The notes below the pieces were generated by a model. It was given only the letters and a program-made list of their open reading frames with translations. It did no database searches and was not told the DNA's origin. 64,000 nt of DNA from CALEAR01 sp035301485 (GTDB taxonomy: Bacteria; Pseudomonadota; Gammaproteobacteria; Pseudomonadales; Alcanivoracaceae): NCBI GenBank assembly GCA_035301485.1, contig DATGUF010000001.1, positions 99,716 to 163,715 on the forward strand. The letters run 5' to 3'. Within the stretch, counting starts at the first letter, position 1, and every line of letters starts with the position of its first letter. Positions 16,445 through 25,825 of the stretch are shown here, piece by piece. Made by a program: the position numbers and the translations under genes.

Positions 16445-16906
16445 TTAGTTGATGACAAACAAAGGCTGTTCAAATTCTACCGGCTGTTCGTTTTCTACCA
16501 AAATGGCTTTGATGGTGCCGGATTTGTCTGCCTCGATTTGGTTCATCATTTTCATGGCTTCGATGATGCATAGTACATCGCCAGCTTGTACTTGTTGGCC
16601 GACCTCCACGAAAGGCGCAGCTTCAGGGGAAGAGGCGCGGTAGAAAGTACCCACCATGGGAGATACCACTTGATGGCCGTTAACAACGGGTGGTTCGTTG
16701 GTGTTTTCCGTGTTGTCTGCTTGCGATACAGGGCCAGGCATTTCAGGAGCTGATGCCATGGTCACAACAGGTGCTTGAGCCTGAATAGTAGGAGCGTGGC
16801 GGCTGCGTGTAATACGTACAGATTCTTCGCCGTCGCTAATTTCTAGCTCATCAATGCTTGATTCTTCCACAAGCTCAATCAGTTTTTTTACTTTACGAAT
16901 ATCCAT
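16445..16906 (-). CDS. accB: Biotin carboxyl carrier protein of acetyl-CoA carboxylase
   Basis: 153 residues. An N-terminal helical region (DIRKVKKLIELVEESSIDELEI) is followed by a Pro/Ala/Gln linker and the biotinyl domain with EAMKMMNQIEA, whose central Lys is biotinylated. It forms an aroQ-accB-accC operon, a common gammaproteobacterial order. Confidence 0.98.
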   Translation of the reverse strand: MDIRKVKKLIELVEESSIDELEISDGEESVRITRSRHAPTIQAQAPVVTMASAPEMPGPVSQADNTENTNEPPVVNGHQVVSPMVGTFYRASSPEAAPFVEVGQQVQAGDVLCIIEAMKMMNQIEADKSGTIKAILVENEQPVEFEQPLFVIN

Positions 16907-16921
16907 GAAATTGGTCTCCCA

Positions 16922-17365
16922 TTAATGCTGTGCGAGTCGCGCGAATACTGCTTTCAGGGCTAGATGGTAGCTTTGTGCACCAAAACCCATAATGACACCT
17001 TCTGCTATGTCAGAGAAATAAGAATGTTGGCGGAAGGATTCGCGGCGGTGAGTATTAGAAAGGTGTACTTCGATAAACGGGATATTGACGCCCAATAAAG
17101 CATCGCGCAAGGCTACACTGGTGTGCGTAAAGGCCGCAGGGTTAATAATGATGTAATCTATCTTTTCCTGTGCCGCTTGGTGGATGCGCTGAATGAGCTC
17201 GTGTTCGCTATTACTTTGCAAGTGTGTCAGCTCATGGCCAGCCGCTACAGCCGTAGTGGTTAACGCTTGGTTGATTTGCGCCAACGTTGTGTGGCCGTAG
17301 GTGTCTGGCTCTCTAGTGCCCAATAAATTTAAGTTGGGGCCATGTAACAGCAAAATCTTAGCCAA
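16922..17365 (-). CDS. aroQ: 3-dehydroquinate dehydratase, type II
   Basis: 147 residues. ILLLHGPNLNLLGTREPDTYG contains the catalytic Tyr/Arg region, IINPAAFTHTSVALRDAL and FIEVHLSNTHRRESFRQHS include the catalytic His and the flexible lid. It dehydrates 3-dehydroquinate in the shikimate pathway. First gene of the operon with accB and accC; the 277-base gap upstream (17366-17642) must hold the promoter and the ppa terminator but no gene is visible there. Confidence 0.97.
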   Translation of the reverse strand: MAKILLLHGPNLNLLGTREPDTYGHTTLAQINQALTTTAVAAGHELTHLQSNSEHELIQRIHQAAQEKIDYIIINPAAFTHTSVALRDALLGVNIPFIEVHLSNTHRRESFRQHSYFSDIAEGVIMGFGAQSYHLALKAVFARLAQH

Positions 17366-17596
17366 AGTGTTTATCCCGTGAATGTAAATGAATGTGGTGC
17401 TAGTGGATGTTGCCGGTAACCGTTAGCGTATAATCGCCTGTTATTTTATTAAATTGTCATTAGCTAGTAATGTTATGATGGTTTCGCGGCTGATGAAAGA
17501 TGTTTACACCTTTACTTACAAAGTGCATGACTAACAAGTCACTCTTTGCACAGGTGATTAGCTTTAACCAGTAAAGCGTTCTAACTTGGCAGGCTT

Positions 17597-17632
17597 AAAA
17601 AGCACCCCAGCAAGGGCAAAAGCCTCGCTGGG
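17597..17632 (-). terminator. Rho-independent terminator after ppa
   Basis: On the minus strand the stem CCCAGCGAGG / CCTTGCTGGG (one wobble) with a 7-base loop is followed by GTGCTTTTTAA, ten bases past the ppa stop. Confidence 0.8.
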
Positions 17633-17642
17633 AAAAGCTAGA

Positions 17643-18176
17643 TTAGTTATCTTGCTTGAATGCTTCGATGGACTTTACGATTTCTTCGCGTGCAGCGTCG
17701 ACACCGTCCCAGCCATCAATTTTTGCCCATTTGCCAGGCTCAAGCGCCTTGTAGTTCTCAAAGAAGTGCTCGATTTGCTTTACCAGTAGCGGTGGCAGAT
17801 CATTGCAGCTTTTTACATCGTCATAAATAGGCGTGATCTTGGAGTGAGGAACAGCGATTAGCTTCGCGTCTACTCCAGATTCGTCTGTCATTCTTAGCAT
17901 GCCGATGGGGCGCGAACGGATGACACTACCTGGCATAACGGGATACGGTGTTACCACTAATACGTCTAAAGCATCACCATCTTCAGAGAGGGTGTTGGGA
18001 ATGAAGCCGTAGTTAGCGGGGTAAAACATGGGGGTGGCCACAAAGCGATCCACCATCACAGCATCGAATTCTGGCTCTACTTCATATTTAATTGGATCGG
18101 AATTCGCAGGAATTTCGACCACAACATAGATATCATCAGGTACATCTTTGCCTGGGGGAATGTTTGAATAGCTCAT
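17643..18176 (-). CDS. ppa: Inorganic pyrophosphatase
   Basis: 177 residues, the bacterial family I length. IKYEVEPEFDAVMVDRF, FIPNTLSEDGDALDVLVVTPYPV (the metal-binding D-rich motif) and DAKLIAVP are seen. It hydrolyses PPi. The same window encodes a PPi-using phosphofructokinase, so the cell both destroys and spends PPi. Divergent from the DEAD-box helicase gene. Confidence 0.97.
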   Translation of the reverse strand: MSYSNIPPGKDVPDDIYVVVEIPANSDPIKYEVEPEFDAVMVDRFVATPMFYPANYGFIPNTLSEDGDALDVLVVTPYPVMPGSVIRSRPIGMLRMTDESGVDAKLIAVPHSKITPIYDDVKSCNDLPPLLVKQIEHFFENYKALEPGKWAKIDGWDGVDAAREEIVKSIEAFKQDN

Positions 18177-18298
18177 GCGTGCCCTATTAAATGTAGTAAG
18201 TGAAAGCGAAGAATTATAGAGTAGCGAGCCGTTTGCGGCTAGTGCTCTACACCAAAAGTGGTGCCAACTCTAAAACAAGTGAATCAGGAGATAAAGTA

Positions 18299-19606
18299 TT
18301 GAGCGAAATAGTACTGGACCAAAGGCTGCAGCAAGCCATAGCTGAATTAGGCTGGGACAGTTTTACAAATGTGCAACAAGCTACTATTTCCGTTGCTTTA
18401 GCAGGCAAAGACGTGCGCGTTACAGCACGTACGGGAAGCGGTAAGACAGCGGCGTTTTTGTTGCCCATGCTGCACGATTTGATAGTAAACCCAGATCCAC
18501 AAGCTCATACGTTAGCGTTGATCCTGCTGCCCACCCGTGAGCTAGCAAGGCAAACACTAAGCCAAATTAACACCTTTGCGAAATTTAGTAACGTGCAGGC
18601 TGAGCTCATCACCGGCGGTGAAGATTTTAAAGTGCAAGCTGCGCGTATGCGTAAAAACCCAGATATTATTTTGGGTACGCCGGGCCGCCTTCTTGAGCAC
18701 ATGGAAGCGGGGAATCTAGATTTTTCTGATGTGCGTTGGTTGGTGCTTGATGAAGCCGACCGTATGCTCGATATGGGCTTCAGTGAAGATGTGTTGCAAT
18801 TGGCGCAAGCCTGTACCAACAATCCTCAAACCTTACTCTTTTCAGCCACTTCAGGTGGCGCTGCGCTAGCGCGCGTGGTGGAAACAGTGCTCACTGAACC
18901 AGAGGAGTTGTGGTTGGATTCAGTGCGTGGGCTTGAAACAGATACCGTGCAGCAAGTTATTCCAGCCGACAATGTTGCTCATAAAGAACGCATGTTGCAG
19001 TGGTTGCTAGCCCACGAAACGTTTGAAAAAGCCATTGTTTTTACGAATACACGAGACCAAGCGGATCGTTTAGGGGGTGTGATTCGTAGCCAAGCTTTAA
19101 ATGCTTTTGTGTTGCATGGCGAAAAAGATCAGCGTGAACGTAAATTGGCTTTGGCGCGTTTTCGAGATGGTAACGCTAGGGTGTTGATCGCCACTGATGT
19201 GGCGGCGCGAGGCCTTGATATTTCAGGCTTAGAGCTGGTGATTAACTTCGATATGCCACGCAGTGGTGACGAATATGCGCACCGCATTGGACGAACAGGG
19301 CGCCACGGTACGCCAGACGGGAAAGCTATTTCGTTGGTGACTCGTGAAGAGTGGGGGTTGATGTCGAGCGTTGAACGCTATTTGAGGCAACAGTTTGAGC
19401 GCCGCCTTATTAAAGAAGTGCCGGGCCAATTTACTGGCCCTAAGAATGTTAAATCTTCAGGCAAACCTGTTGGGCCAAAGAGACGCAAGAAAGGCAAAGC
19501 TGCGGCCAAGCGTAAAGCGCGGCCTAAAAAAAGAGGAGCAAGGCCTGCGCGTCCCCCGAGCACTAATGACGGTTTGGCGCGCCCTAAAAGGCGTACTCGA
19601 GATTAA
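18299..19606 (+). CDS. DEAD-box ATP-dependent RNA helicase
   Basis: 435 residues from a TTG at 18299, preceded by CAGGAG eight bases upstream; an in-frame ATG at 18200 would add 33 residues without helicase similarity. Motifs in order: ARTGSGKTAAF (I), PTRELA (Ia), TPGRLLEH (Ib), DEAD (II), SAT (III), then ATDVAARGLDISG (V) and HRIGRTGR (VI). The last ~60 residues are a Lys/Arg/Pro-rich tail, as in RNA-binding members such as SrmB or RhlE types. Which subfamily it belongs to cannot be fixed by eye. Confidence 0.93.
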   Translation: MSEIVLDQRLQQAIAELGWDSFTNVQQATISVALAGKDVRVTARTGSGKTAAFLLPMLHDLIVNPDPQAHTLALILLPTRELARQTLSQINTFAKFSNVQAELITGGEDFKVQAARMRKNPDIILGTPGRLLEHMEAGNLDFSDVRWLVLDEADRMLDMGFSEDVLQLAQACTNNPQTLLFSATSGGAALARVVETVLTEPEELWLDSVRGLETDTVQQVIPADNVAHKERMLQWLLAHETFEKAIVFTNTRDQADRLGGVIRSQALNAFVLHGEKDQRERKLALARFRDGNARVLIATDVAARGLDISGLELVINFDMPRSGDEYAHRIGRTGRHGTPDGKAISLVTREEWGLMSSVERYLRQQFERRLIKEVPGQFTGPKNVKSSGKPVGPKRRKKGKAAAKRKARPKKRGARPARPPSTNDGLARPKRRTRD

Positions 19607-19635
19607 GGTAGTTCAGTATTAAGAGTGTTGTGGTA

Positions 19636-20247
19636 ATGAAGAAGCCTACTGCGGAAGCATTAAGAAATATTCGTGGCGTGGTGTTTGATCTAGACGATAC
19701 CTTGGTGGATTCACAGTTAGATTTTGAAGCCATCCGCAAAGAGGTGGGCGCGCCCTTGCGGCAAGGTATTCTAGAATATATTGAAACCCTTGAAGGTGAG
19801 GCACAGCGGCAGGCAGAAAAAATACTGGTGGATGCAGAATGGCGTGGCGCTGAGTTGGCCACTTGGATGCCCAATGCCGAAAGGTTGGTGCATACCTTAA
19901 ATGAAAGAGGCATTCCACAAGCTATTTTAACGCGCAATGCGCGGCCAATAGCGCAAGCCACTATGGATCGTTTAGGGATACCAATAGAGCGTTTGCTAGC
20001 CCGTGAAGACTGTGCCCCCAAGCCTAGCCCAGAAGGGTTGTTGATGGTGGCTGAAGAGTGGCAAATGCCGCCAGCAGAAATAGTTTATATCGGTGATTTC
20101 AAATACGATATTTATGCTGCTTTAGCTGCGGAAATGGTCGCTTGCCTCTACATTCCACCGCGTAAGAAACACCTTGCTTTGGCGGACGATCATGGGGCGC
20201 ACTGGGTAATTGATGATCTTGCAGCGTTAATGCCAATAGGCCATTAA
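19636..20247 (+). CDS. HAD-superfamily hydrolase (phosphatase-like)
   Basis: 203 residues from the ATG at 19636. HAD motifs: VVFDLDDTLVDS (I, nucleophile Asp), ILTRNARP (II), the Lys of PKPSPEGLL (III) and YIGDFKYDIYAA (IV). It resembles phosphoglycolate-phosphatase-type proteins; substrate unknown. It begins 29 bases after the helicase stops, possibly in the same transcript, and ends at a strong bidirectional hairpin. Confidence 0.88.
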   Translation: MKKPTAEALRNIRGVVFDLDDTLVDSQLDFEAIRKEVGAPLRQGILEYIETLEGEAQRQAEKILVDAEWRGAELATWMPNAERLVHTLNERGIPQAILTRNARPIAQATMDRLGIPIERLLAREDCAPKPSPEGLLMVAEEWQMPPAEIVYIGDFKYDIYAALAAEMVACLYIPPRKKHLALADDHGAHWVIDDLAALMPIGH

Positions 20248-20254
20248 GCCAATA

Positions 20255-20284
20255 AAAAAGCGAGTGATTAATCACTCGCTTTTT
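20255..20284. terminator. Bidirectional terminator between HAD gene and pfp
   Basis: A palindrome with the stem gcgagtgatt / aatcactcgc flanked by an A run on the left and a T run on the right, so it has U-tract geometry on both strands. It lies between the convergent HAD and pfp stops. Confidence 0.85.
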
Positions 20285-20304
20285 GCACGTTCGCTGCCTA
20301 GCAG

Positions 20305-21564
20305 TTAGATCTCGAAGTGATCGTTTAGCTTTTTCTCTACTGCCACTAGTTTGAGTTCTGCGTGCACTGGCAAGCCATCTTTGAATGGGGTGTCAGGTTC
20401 GCCCATGATGAGTGGTGCCAAGTAAGTACGTGCAGCTTCTGTAATGCCAAACCCATCTTCAGAAATGAAGTTGTCTGGCATGCCCACTTCTACGTTGGCT
20501 ACTTCAGCTAATGGCGCTTCTTCAATGGTCCAAACGTAAGGCTTGTCTTGCTGGCGCTTGATGGCAGGCATCACTGCGTTTTTACCGGCAGCGGCAAATT
20601 CAACAGCTGCTTTACCCACGGCGTAGGCCTGTTCCACATCAGTGGCCGACGCAATATGGCGGCCGGCGCGTTGTAAGTAATCAGGCACTGCCCAGTGGTA
20701 TTTGTGGCCTAGCTCATCGCGCACCATTTGCGCTAGCACGGGTGCCACACCCCCTAACTGTTTGTGGCCAAAAGCATCAACACTGCCGGCATCCGCTAGG
20801 AAAGAACCATCTGCGTAGCGCGCGCCTTCAGAAACAGCTACTACGCAGTAGCCATAATCAGCCACACACTGATCTACCTTTTTCAGGAAAGCTTCTTTGT
20901 CGAAAACACGCTCAGGGAAAATAATAATATGTGGCGCAGCTTCAGGCTTATCTTTGGCTAGGCCTGCGGCAGCAGCAATCCAACCCGCATGGCGGCCCAT
21001 GACTTCCATGATAAACACCTTGGTGGAAGTGGCACACATGGAAGCTACATCAAGCGCAGCTTCTTTAATTGAAACGGCGGTATATTTGGCTACAGAACCA
21101 AACCCAGGTGAGCAATCTGTGAAGGGAAGGTCGTTATCAACGGTTTTAGGTACGTGAATGGCTTGAATGGGGTAGCCTAAGGTTTCGGATAGCTGTGATA
21201 CCTTTAAGCAAGTATCAGCAGAGTCGCCACCACCGTTGTAGAAAAAGTAGCCAATATTGTGTGCCTTGAATACTTCAATCAGGCGCTCGTACTGGCGGCG
21301 GTTAGTCTCCACATCACCTAGCTTGTAGCGGCAAGAGCCGAAGGCACCGCCGGGAGTGTGTTTGAGCGCTGCGATGGATTCAGCAGATTCGAGGCTGGTA
21401 TCAATTAAATCTTCGGTGAGAGCACCGATGATACCGTTACGGCCAGCGTATACTTTATCGATGATGTCGCTGTTGCGAGCAGCTTCTATAACACCGGCGG
21501 CGGAGGCGTTGATGACAGAGGTAACGCCACCAGATTGAGCGTAAAAGGCATTCTTGCGAGCCAT
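20305..21564 (-). CDS. pfp: Pyrophosphate-dependent 6-phosphofructokinase
   Basis: 419 residues from the ATG at 21564, which has a GGAG seven bases upstream; earlier in-frame codons add a stretch with no family similarity. Seen: AFYAQSGGVTSVINASAAG, FFYNGGGDSADT, HVPKTVDNDLPFTDCSPGFGSVAKY (PKTxDND, the substrate and metal site) and VMGRHAGWIAAAAGL. The GGD in place of GGE/GDG variants and the PKT rather than PGT motif mark the PPi type. It reversibly phosphorylates fructose 6-phosphate using PPi. Divergent from mpl. Confidence 0.9.
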   Translation of the reverse strand: MARKNAFYAQSGGVTSVINASAAGVIEAARNSDIIDKVYAGRNGIIGALTEDLIDTSLESAESIAALKHTPGGAFGSCRYKLGDVETNRRQYERLIEVFKAHNIGYFFYNGGGDSADTCLKVSQLSETLGYPIQAIHVPKTVDNDLPFTDCSPGFGSVAKYTAVSIKEAALDVASMCATSTKVFIMEVMGRHAGWIAAAAGLAKDKPEAAPHIIIFPERVFDKEAFLKKVDQCVADYGYCVVAVSEGARYADGSFLADAGSVDAFGHKQLGGVAPVLAQMVRDELGHKYHWAVPDYLQRAGRHIASATDVEQAYAVGKAAVEFAAAGKNAVMPAIKRQQDKPYVWTIEEAPLAEVANVEVGMPDNFISEDGFGITEAARTYLAPLIMGEPDTPFKDGLPVHAELKLVAVEKKLNDHFEI

Positions 21565-21775
21565 GGAAACTCCATTAGCAATAATAGGTGAATGAAAAAC
21601 GGCCACTATGATACCTCGTAGCGCGTTGGTGGTCATCTTTATCCTAGAACTAGATAGTAATAGAGCATGGGAGCATAAGGAAAAAAGCACATAAGTAGGG
21701 GCGGAGAGAAAAGATAAAAAAGCCGTCCTCTTTATGGCATCATGCAGCACAGCACTTTTTTGTTAGGAAGAACTC

Positions 21776-23134
21776 ATGCAGCACGTACACATTTTAGGCA
21801 TTTGCGGTACTTTTATGGGCAGCTTGGCCTTGTTAGCGAAGGAACTCGGTTTACAGGTAACAGGGCAGGATCAACATGTTTATCCGCCCATGAGCACACA
21901 ACTCGAAACTGCAGGCATTCAACTAATCCAAGGTTACGCCAGTAGGGATATGCCAGAGGCAGATCTCTATGTGGTGGGGAATGCCATTAGCCGTGGTAAC
22001 GAAGCATTAGAAGAGATTTTAAATAAAGGGCTGCCGTATATTTCAGGGCCACAGTTTTTAGCAGAGCATGTGTTACCCGAGCGTTGGGTGGTAGCTGTGG
22101 CAGGTACGCATGGTAAAACCACTACCGCGAGTATGGTGGCGTGGGTGTTAGAGAAAAATGGTTTAAGCCCTGGTTTTTTAATTGGTGGTGTGCCACAAAA
22201 CTTTACCGCTTCGGCCCGTTTAGGGGCCACACCTTTTTTTGTGGTGGAAGCAGATGAGTACGACACCGCTTTTTCTGATAAACGCTCTAAGTTTGTGCAC
22301 TATCGCCCCCGCACAGCCATTTTAAACAATTTAGAATTTGATCATGCTGATATTTTTGCAGATCTAGCCGCCATTCAAACGCAGTTTCATCATTTTGTGC
22401 GCATTGTGCCAAGCCAAGGGCAAATTATTTTGCCGGTGGGCGAGCAGGCTTTAGAGGAAGTGTTAGAGAAAGGTTGCTGGAGCGAGGTGGTACGCTTTGG
22501 TACCGACGGTGATGTTAACGTGCAACTGTTGAGTGCGGATGGTTCTGCCTTTGCAGTGAGCAAAGCAGCAGAAACGGTGGAAGTGCACTGGGGCTTAACA
22601 GGCACCCATAACGTAAACAATGGTGTGGCTGCATTATTGGCGGCGCACCATTGTGGCGTTACCTTGGCAGACGGCGCTGAAGCTCTGTCGCAATTTGTGG
22701 GTGTGAAGCGCCGTATGGAGCACTTGGGCACCGTAGGTGGGGTAACCGTTTACGACGATTTTGCGCATCACCCAACAGCCATTGAAACCACTTTATCAGG
22801 CATCAGAAAGCAGTTAGGCGACGGGGCCAATATTGTGGCACTTATCGAACCGCGGTCTAACACCATGCGCATGGGGGTGCATGCTGGGCGTTTAATGCCT
22901 TCTGTGGCACAGGCTAGCGCTGCGTGGTGGTATGAACCAGAAGGCCTAGAGTGGACGCTGCTTGAAGAGCTTGCGGATAGCCCAGTGCCCTCCACATTAT
23001 TTCATTCTTTAGAAGATATAGTGGAGGCCGCCGTAGCACTGCCAGAAAACACACACTTGGTGATTATGAGTAATGGTAGTTTTGGTGGTGTGCATGCGCA
23101 AATAATAGCGGCACTCGAGGCGAAGGAGGCCTAA
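21776..23134 (+). CDS. mpl: UDP-N-acetylmuramate:L-alanyl-gamma-D-glutamyl-meso-diaminopimelate ligase
   Basis: 452 residues, typical Mpl length. HVHILGICGTFMGSLALLAKELG, the P-loop VAGTHGKTTTASMVAW, the ATP site FVVEADEYDTAF and VYDDFAHHPTAIETTL match the Mur ligase fold. Mpl reattaches recycled murein tripeptide to UDP-MurNAc. The ATG follows a good AGGAAG site. ubiX begins directly after the stop codon, so the two are coupled. Confidence 0.97.
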   Translation: MQHVHILGICGTFMGSLALLAKELGLQVTGQDQHVYPPMSTQLETAGIQLIQGYASRDMPEADLYVVGNAISRGNEALEEILNKGLPYISGPQFLAEHVLPERWVVAVAGTHGKTTTASMVAWVLEKNGLSPGFLIGGVPQNFTASARLGATPFFVVEADEYDTAFSDKRSKFVHYRPRTAILNNLEFDHADIFADLAAIQTQFHHFVRIVPSQGQIILPVGEQALEEVLEKGCWSEVVRFGTDGDVNVQLLSADGSAFAVSKAAETVEVHWGLTGTHNVNNGVAALLAAHHCGVTLADGAEALSQFVGVKRRMEHLGTVGGVTVYDDFAHHPTAIETTLSGIRKQLGDGANIVALIEPRSNTMRMGVHAGRLMPSVAQASAAWWYEPEGLEWTLLEELADSPVPSTLFHSLEDIVEAAVALPENTHLVIMSNGSFGGVHAQIIAALEAKEA

Positions 23135-23746
23135 ATGCAAGCTAAAACAAACCGTGTCACCCTAGCAATTACTGGCGCCTCTGGGGCCGAGTACGGGCTG
23201 CGTTTATTGCAATTGTTATTGGCGGCAGATAAAGAAGTGTTTGTACTGGTGTCGAAGGCAGCGCGGGTGGTAATCGGCACAGAAACCTCTCTGCGCCTTC
23301 CGGCAGGCACTAAAGCCACAGAGCAAGCTTTAAGAGAATACGTTGGGCATGATAAGGGCACTTTGGTTGTATGTGGCTTAGAACAATGGACAGCGCCGGT
23401 AGCATCGGGCAGTGGTGCACCGGCAGCGATGGTGGTTTGCCCATGTTCCACTGCTACGTTGTCGGCGATAGCTAATGGCGCTAGTAGCAACCTTATTGAG
23501 CGCGCCGCTGATGTGGCATTAAAAGAGCGGCGCCAGTTGATTATTGTGCCGCGCGAAGCACCTTTGTCGCCAATCCATTTAGAGAATATGCTCAAGTTGG
23601 CGCGTTTAGGAGTGACGGTAATGCCGGCCGCGCCAGGCTTTTACCACAAACCCGCTTCAGTGGCAGAAGTGATTGATTTTATTGTAGCCAGAATTTTAGA
23701 TCAGCTTGGTGTTGAGCAGGCGCTAATCTCGCGCTGGGGGGAATAA
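23135..23746 (+). CDS. ubiX: Flavin prenyltransferase
   Basis: 203 residues. LAITGASGAEYGLRLLQLLL, VVCPCSTATLSAIANGASSNLIERAADVALKERRQLIIVPREAPLS and the C-terminal MPAAPGFYHKP are UbiX signatures. It makes prenylated FMN, the cofactor of UbiD decarboxylase in ubiquinone synthesis. The mpl-ubiX pairing with adjacent stop and start codons is common in this group. A 12-bp-stem terminator follows. Confidence 0.97.
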   Translation: MQAKTNRVTLAITGASGAEYGLRLLQLLLAADKEVFVLVSKAARVVIGTETSLRLPAGTKATEQALREYVGHDKGTLVVCGLEQWTAPVASGSGAPAAMVVCPCSTATLSAIANGASSNLIERAADVALKERRQLIIVPREAPLSPIHLENMLKLARLGVTVMPAAPGFYHKPASVAEVIDFIVARILDQLGVEQALISRWGE

Positions 23747-23749
23747 AAA

Positions 23750-23780
23750 GACCCCAAAAAGCGTCCAACTTTTTGGGGTC
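23750..23780. terminator. Bidirectional terminator between ubiX and fpr
   Basis: Perfect 12-bp stem gaccccaaaaag / ctttttggggtc with a 7-base loop, directly after the ubiX stop and before the convergent fpr stop. Confidence 0.8.
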
Positions 23781-23821
23781 AGTTCACTAGGCGGGCTTTG
23801 CACCGCTATGTCTTCAACGTG

Positions 23822-24595
23822 TTACTTCTCTACGAAGGCACGTTCAATAACATAAGTACCGGGTGCATGGCTGGTACCTTCCACAAACCCACGCGCTTCA
23901 GCCACTTCCACTAAATCTTTTAACATGTTTGGGCTACCGCAAATCATAATGCGGTCGTGTTCAGGGTCGAAAGGCGGCATGCCAATATCTTCAAACAGCT
24001 TACCACTCTCAATAAGGTGGGTGAGGCGGCCTTCGTTGTGGAAGGGCTCACGCGTTACTGTGGGGTAGTAAATCAGCTGCTCTTTGATCATTTCGCCGAA
24101 GTATTCGTGTTCCGGTAATTCGTTTTTAATGTAATCGTGGTAGCCTAATTCGCTCACCCAGCGCACACCGTGGCATAAAATGATCTTGTCAAAATAATCA
24201 TAAAAATCTGGGTCGCGAATAGTGCTCATGAAAGGCGCTAACCCTGTACCTGTTGATAATAAGTACAGGTTTTTACCAGGTAGTAAGTTATCAATAATGA
24301 GCGAACCGGTGGGTTTGTGGCTCATTAAAATTTTGTCGCCCACTTCAATGTTTTGCAAACGAGAGGTGAGTGGACCATCGGGTACTTTAATGCTGTAAAA
24401 CTCTAAGTGCTCTTCATAGGGTGCACTCACAAAGCTATAGGCGCGCATTAGAGGTTTGCCTTCAACCTCTAAACCAATCATGGCGAATTGGCCGGTTTTA
24501 AAACGCAAACTTTGGTCGCGAGTGGTGGTAAAGCTGAAGAGTGTATCGTTCCAGTGGTGAACACTGAGGACTGTTTCCTCGGCAAAGGCAGACAT
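23822..24595 (-). CDS. fpr: Ferredoxin/flavodoxin--NADP+ reductase
   Basis: 257 residues. The FAD-binding MRAYSFVSAPYEEHLEFYSIKV, the NADP-binding LYLLSTGTGLAPFMSTIRD, and CGSPNMLKDL are seen. The C-terminus VIERAFVEK is typical of subclass I bacterial FPRs. It passes electrons between NADPH and ferredoxin or flavodoxin, often for oxidative-stress or Fe-S needs. 166 bases upstream before the next gene hold no evident gene. Confidence 0.96.
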   Translation of the reverse strand: MSAFAEETVLSVHHWNDTLFSFTTTRDQSLRFKTGQFAMIGLEVEGKPLMRAYSFVSAPYEEHLEFYSIKVPDGPLTSRLQNIEVGDKILMSHKPTGSLIIDNLLPGKNLYLLSTGTGLAPFMSTIRDPDFYDYFDKIILCHGVRWVSELGYHDYIKNELPEHEYFGEMIKEQLIYYPTVTREPFHNEGRLTHLIESGKLFEDIGMPPFDPEHDRIMICGSPNMLKDLVEVAEARGFVEGTSHAPGTYVIERAFVEK

Positions 24596-24761
24596 TGTTT
24601 CCTCACTTGTGTATTGGGTTAAAGCGTTAATAAAAGCGCTCGTGCAAAGGCATCAACAACATGCCGTAATAAAAGGCCATCAAACAAAATTATGTTGATG
24701 GCTATAAATAAGTGGCAGGATCATACTAAATTTATTTGTCGATGACCTGTTATGAGATCAA

Positions 24762-25718
24762 TTAATTTTGAGTATCGGGGCAGTCCGGCATTTCACGGCG
24801 TAAATTTGCTTGTGTTATAGCGCTATTAGCAGGAACGCTTCGCGTTAGCCAAACATTACCGCCAATGACAGAGTTTGCGCCTACCGTAATACGGCCTAGC
24901 AGGGTGGCCCCTGCGTAAATCACCACATCATCTTCAATAATGGGGTGGCGTGGATGCCCTTTTTCAAGGCGCCCATCTTCGTCGGCAGGGAAACGTACAG
25001 CGCCTAGGGTCACGTTTTGATACAAGCGTACGCGCTCACCGATAATGGTGGTTTCACCAATCACTACACCTGTGCCGTGGTCAATAAAGAAGCCTGAACC
25101 AATTTGTGCGCCCGGATGAATATCAATACCGGTTTTGGAGTGTGCGGATTCAGAAATGACACGAGCCACTAAGGGCACACCTAGTTTGTAGAGCAGGTGT
25201 GCGATGCGGTGGTGCATGACAGCTAAGATGCCGGGGTAGCACAGCAACACTTCATCAACACTAATGGCGGCAGGGTCGCCGTAGTAGGCAGCCAACACAT
25301 CTGTGTCGAGCGTGCGGCGTAGAGCAGGCAGTTGCGCGGCAAACTGGTTAATAATATTGTTTGCCTGTGCCCTGACGTCTCCTCGTGGTTCGTTGTTGAG
25401 GCGGGCCTGATAGTGCAGCTCAAAAGTAACTTGCGTAAGCAGTGCTTGAAGAGCACTGCAAAGGGTGGCGCCCACAAAAAAATCCTCGCCGTCCTGGCGT
25501 AGGTTTACAGGCCCCAAACGCATGGGGAAAAGTGCGCCACTGAGTTGGTGAACGATGTCTTCGAGCGCCGCCTTGGAGGGTAGTTCTCGAGTTGCTTGAG
25601 CCTTTTGGCGGCCGTTAGCGTCACGCCATACTTGGCGAACCCCGCGTAATTCAGATACTAACCCTTCTAAATTCCAAGCCTCTACGAATGCTTGATTGTT
25701 GGCATCTTCGTTGCTCAT
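24762..25718 (-). CDS. Serine O-acetyltransferase, EpsC type
   Basis: 318 residues from the ATG at 25718 (GGAG six bases upstream); a longer in-frame reading adds 23 residues without support. The C-terminal half is a left-handed beta helix with hexapeptide repeats (SKTGIDIHPGAQIGSGFFIDHGTGVVIGETTIIGE, YQNVTLGA). The N-terminal half is helical. It makes O-acetylserine for cysteine synthesis. This long form is the EpsC/SAT type found in marine gammaproteobacteria rather than the 270-residue CysE. Confidence 0.92.
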   Translation of the reverse strand: MSNEDANNQAFVEAWNLEGLVSELRGVRQVWRDANGRQKAQATRELPSKAALEDIVHQLSGALFPMRLGPVNLRQDGEDFFVGATLCSALQALLTQVTFELHYQARLNNEPRGDVRAQANNIINQFAAQLPALRRTLDTDVLAAYYGDPAAISVDEVLLCYPGILAVMHHRIAHLLYKLGVPLVARVISESAHSKTGIDIHPGAQIGSGFFIDHGTGVVIGETTIIGERVRLYQNVTLGAVRFPADEDGRLEKGHPRHPIIEDDVVIYAGATLLGRITVGANSVIGGNVWLTRSVPANSAITQANLRREMPDCPDTQN

Positions 25719-25825
25719 GGCATCTCCGCGAAAGTCGCTGCTAGTGAATGAGGCCGATATTTTCGGCTTTAATACCAAAGTGTTCAAGTACTAATCATTT
25801 TGGTGCGGCCGCCAAGGATAACAGG

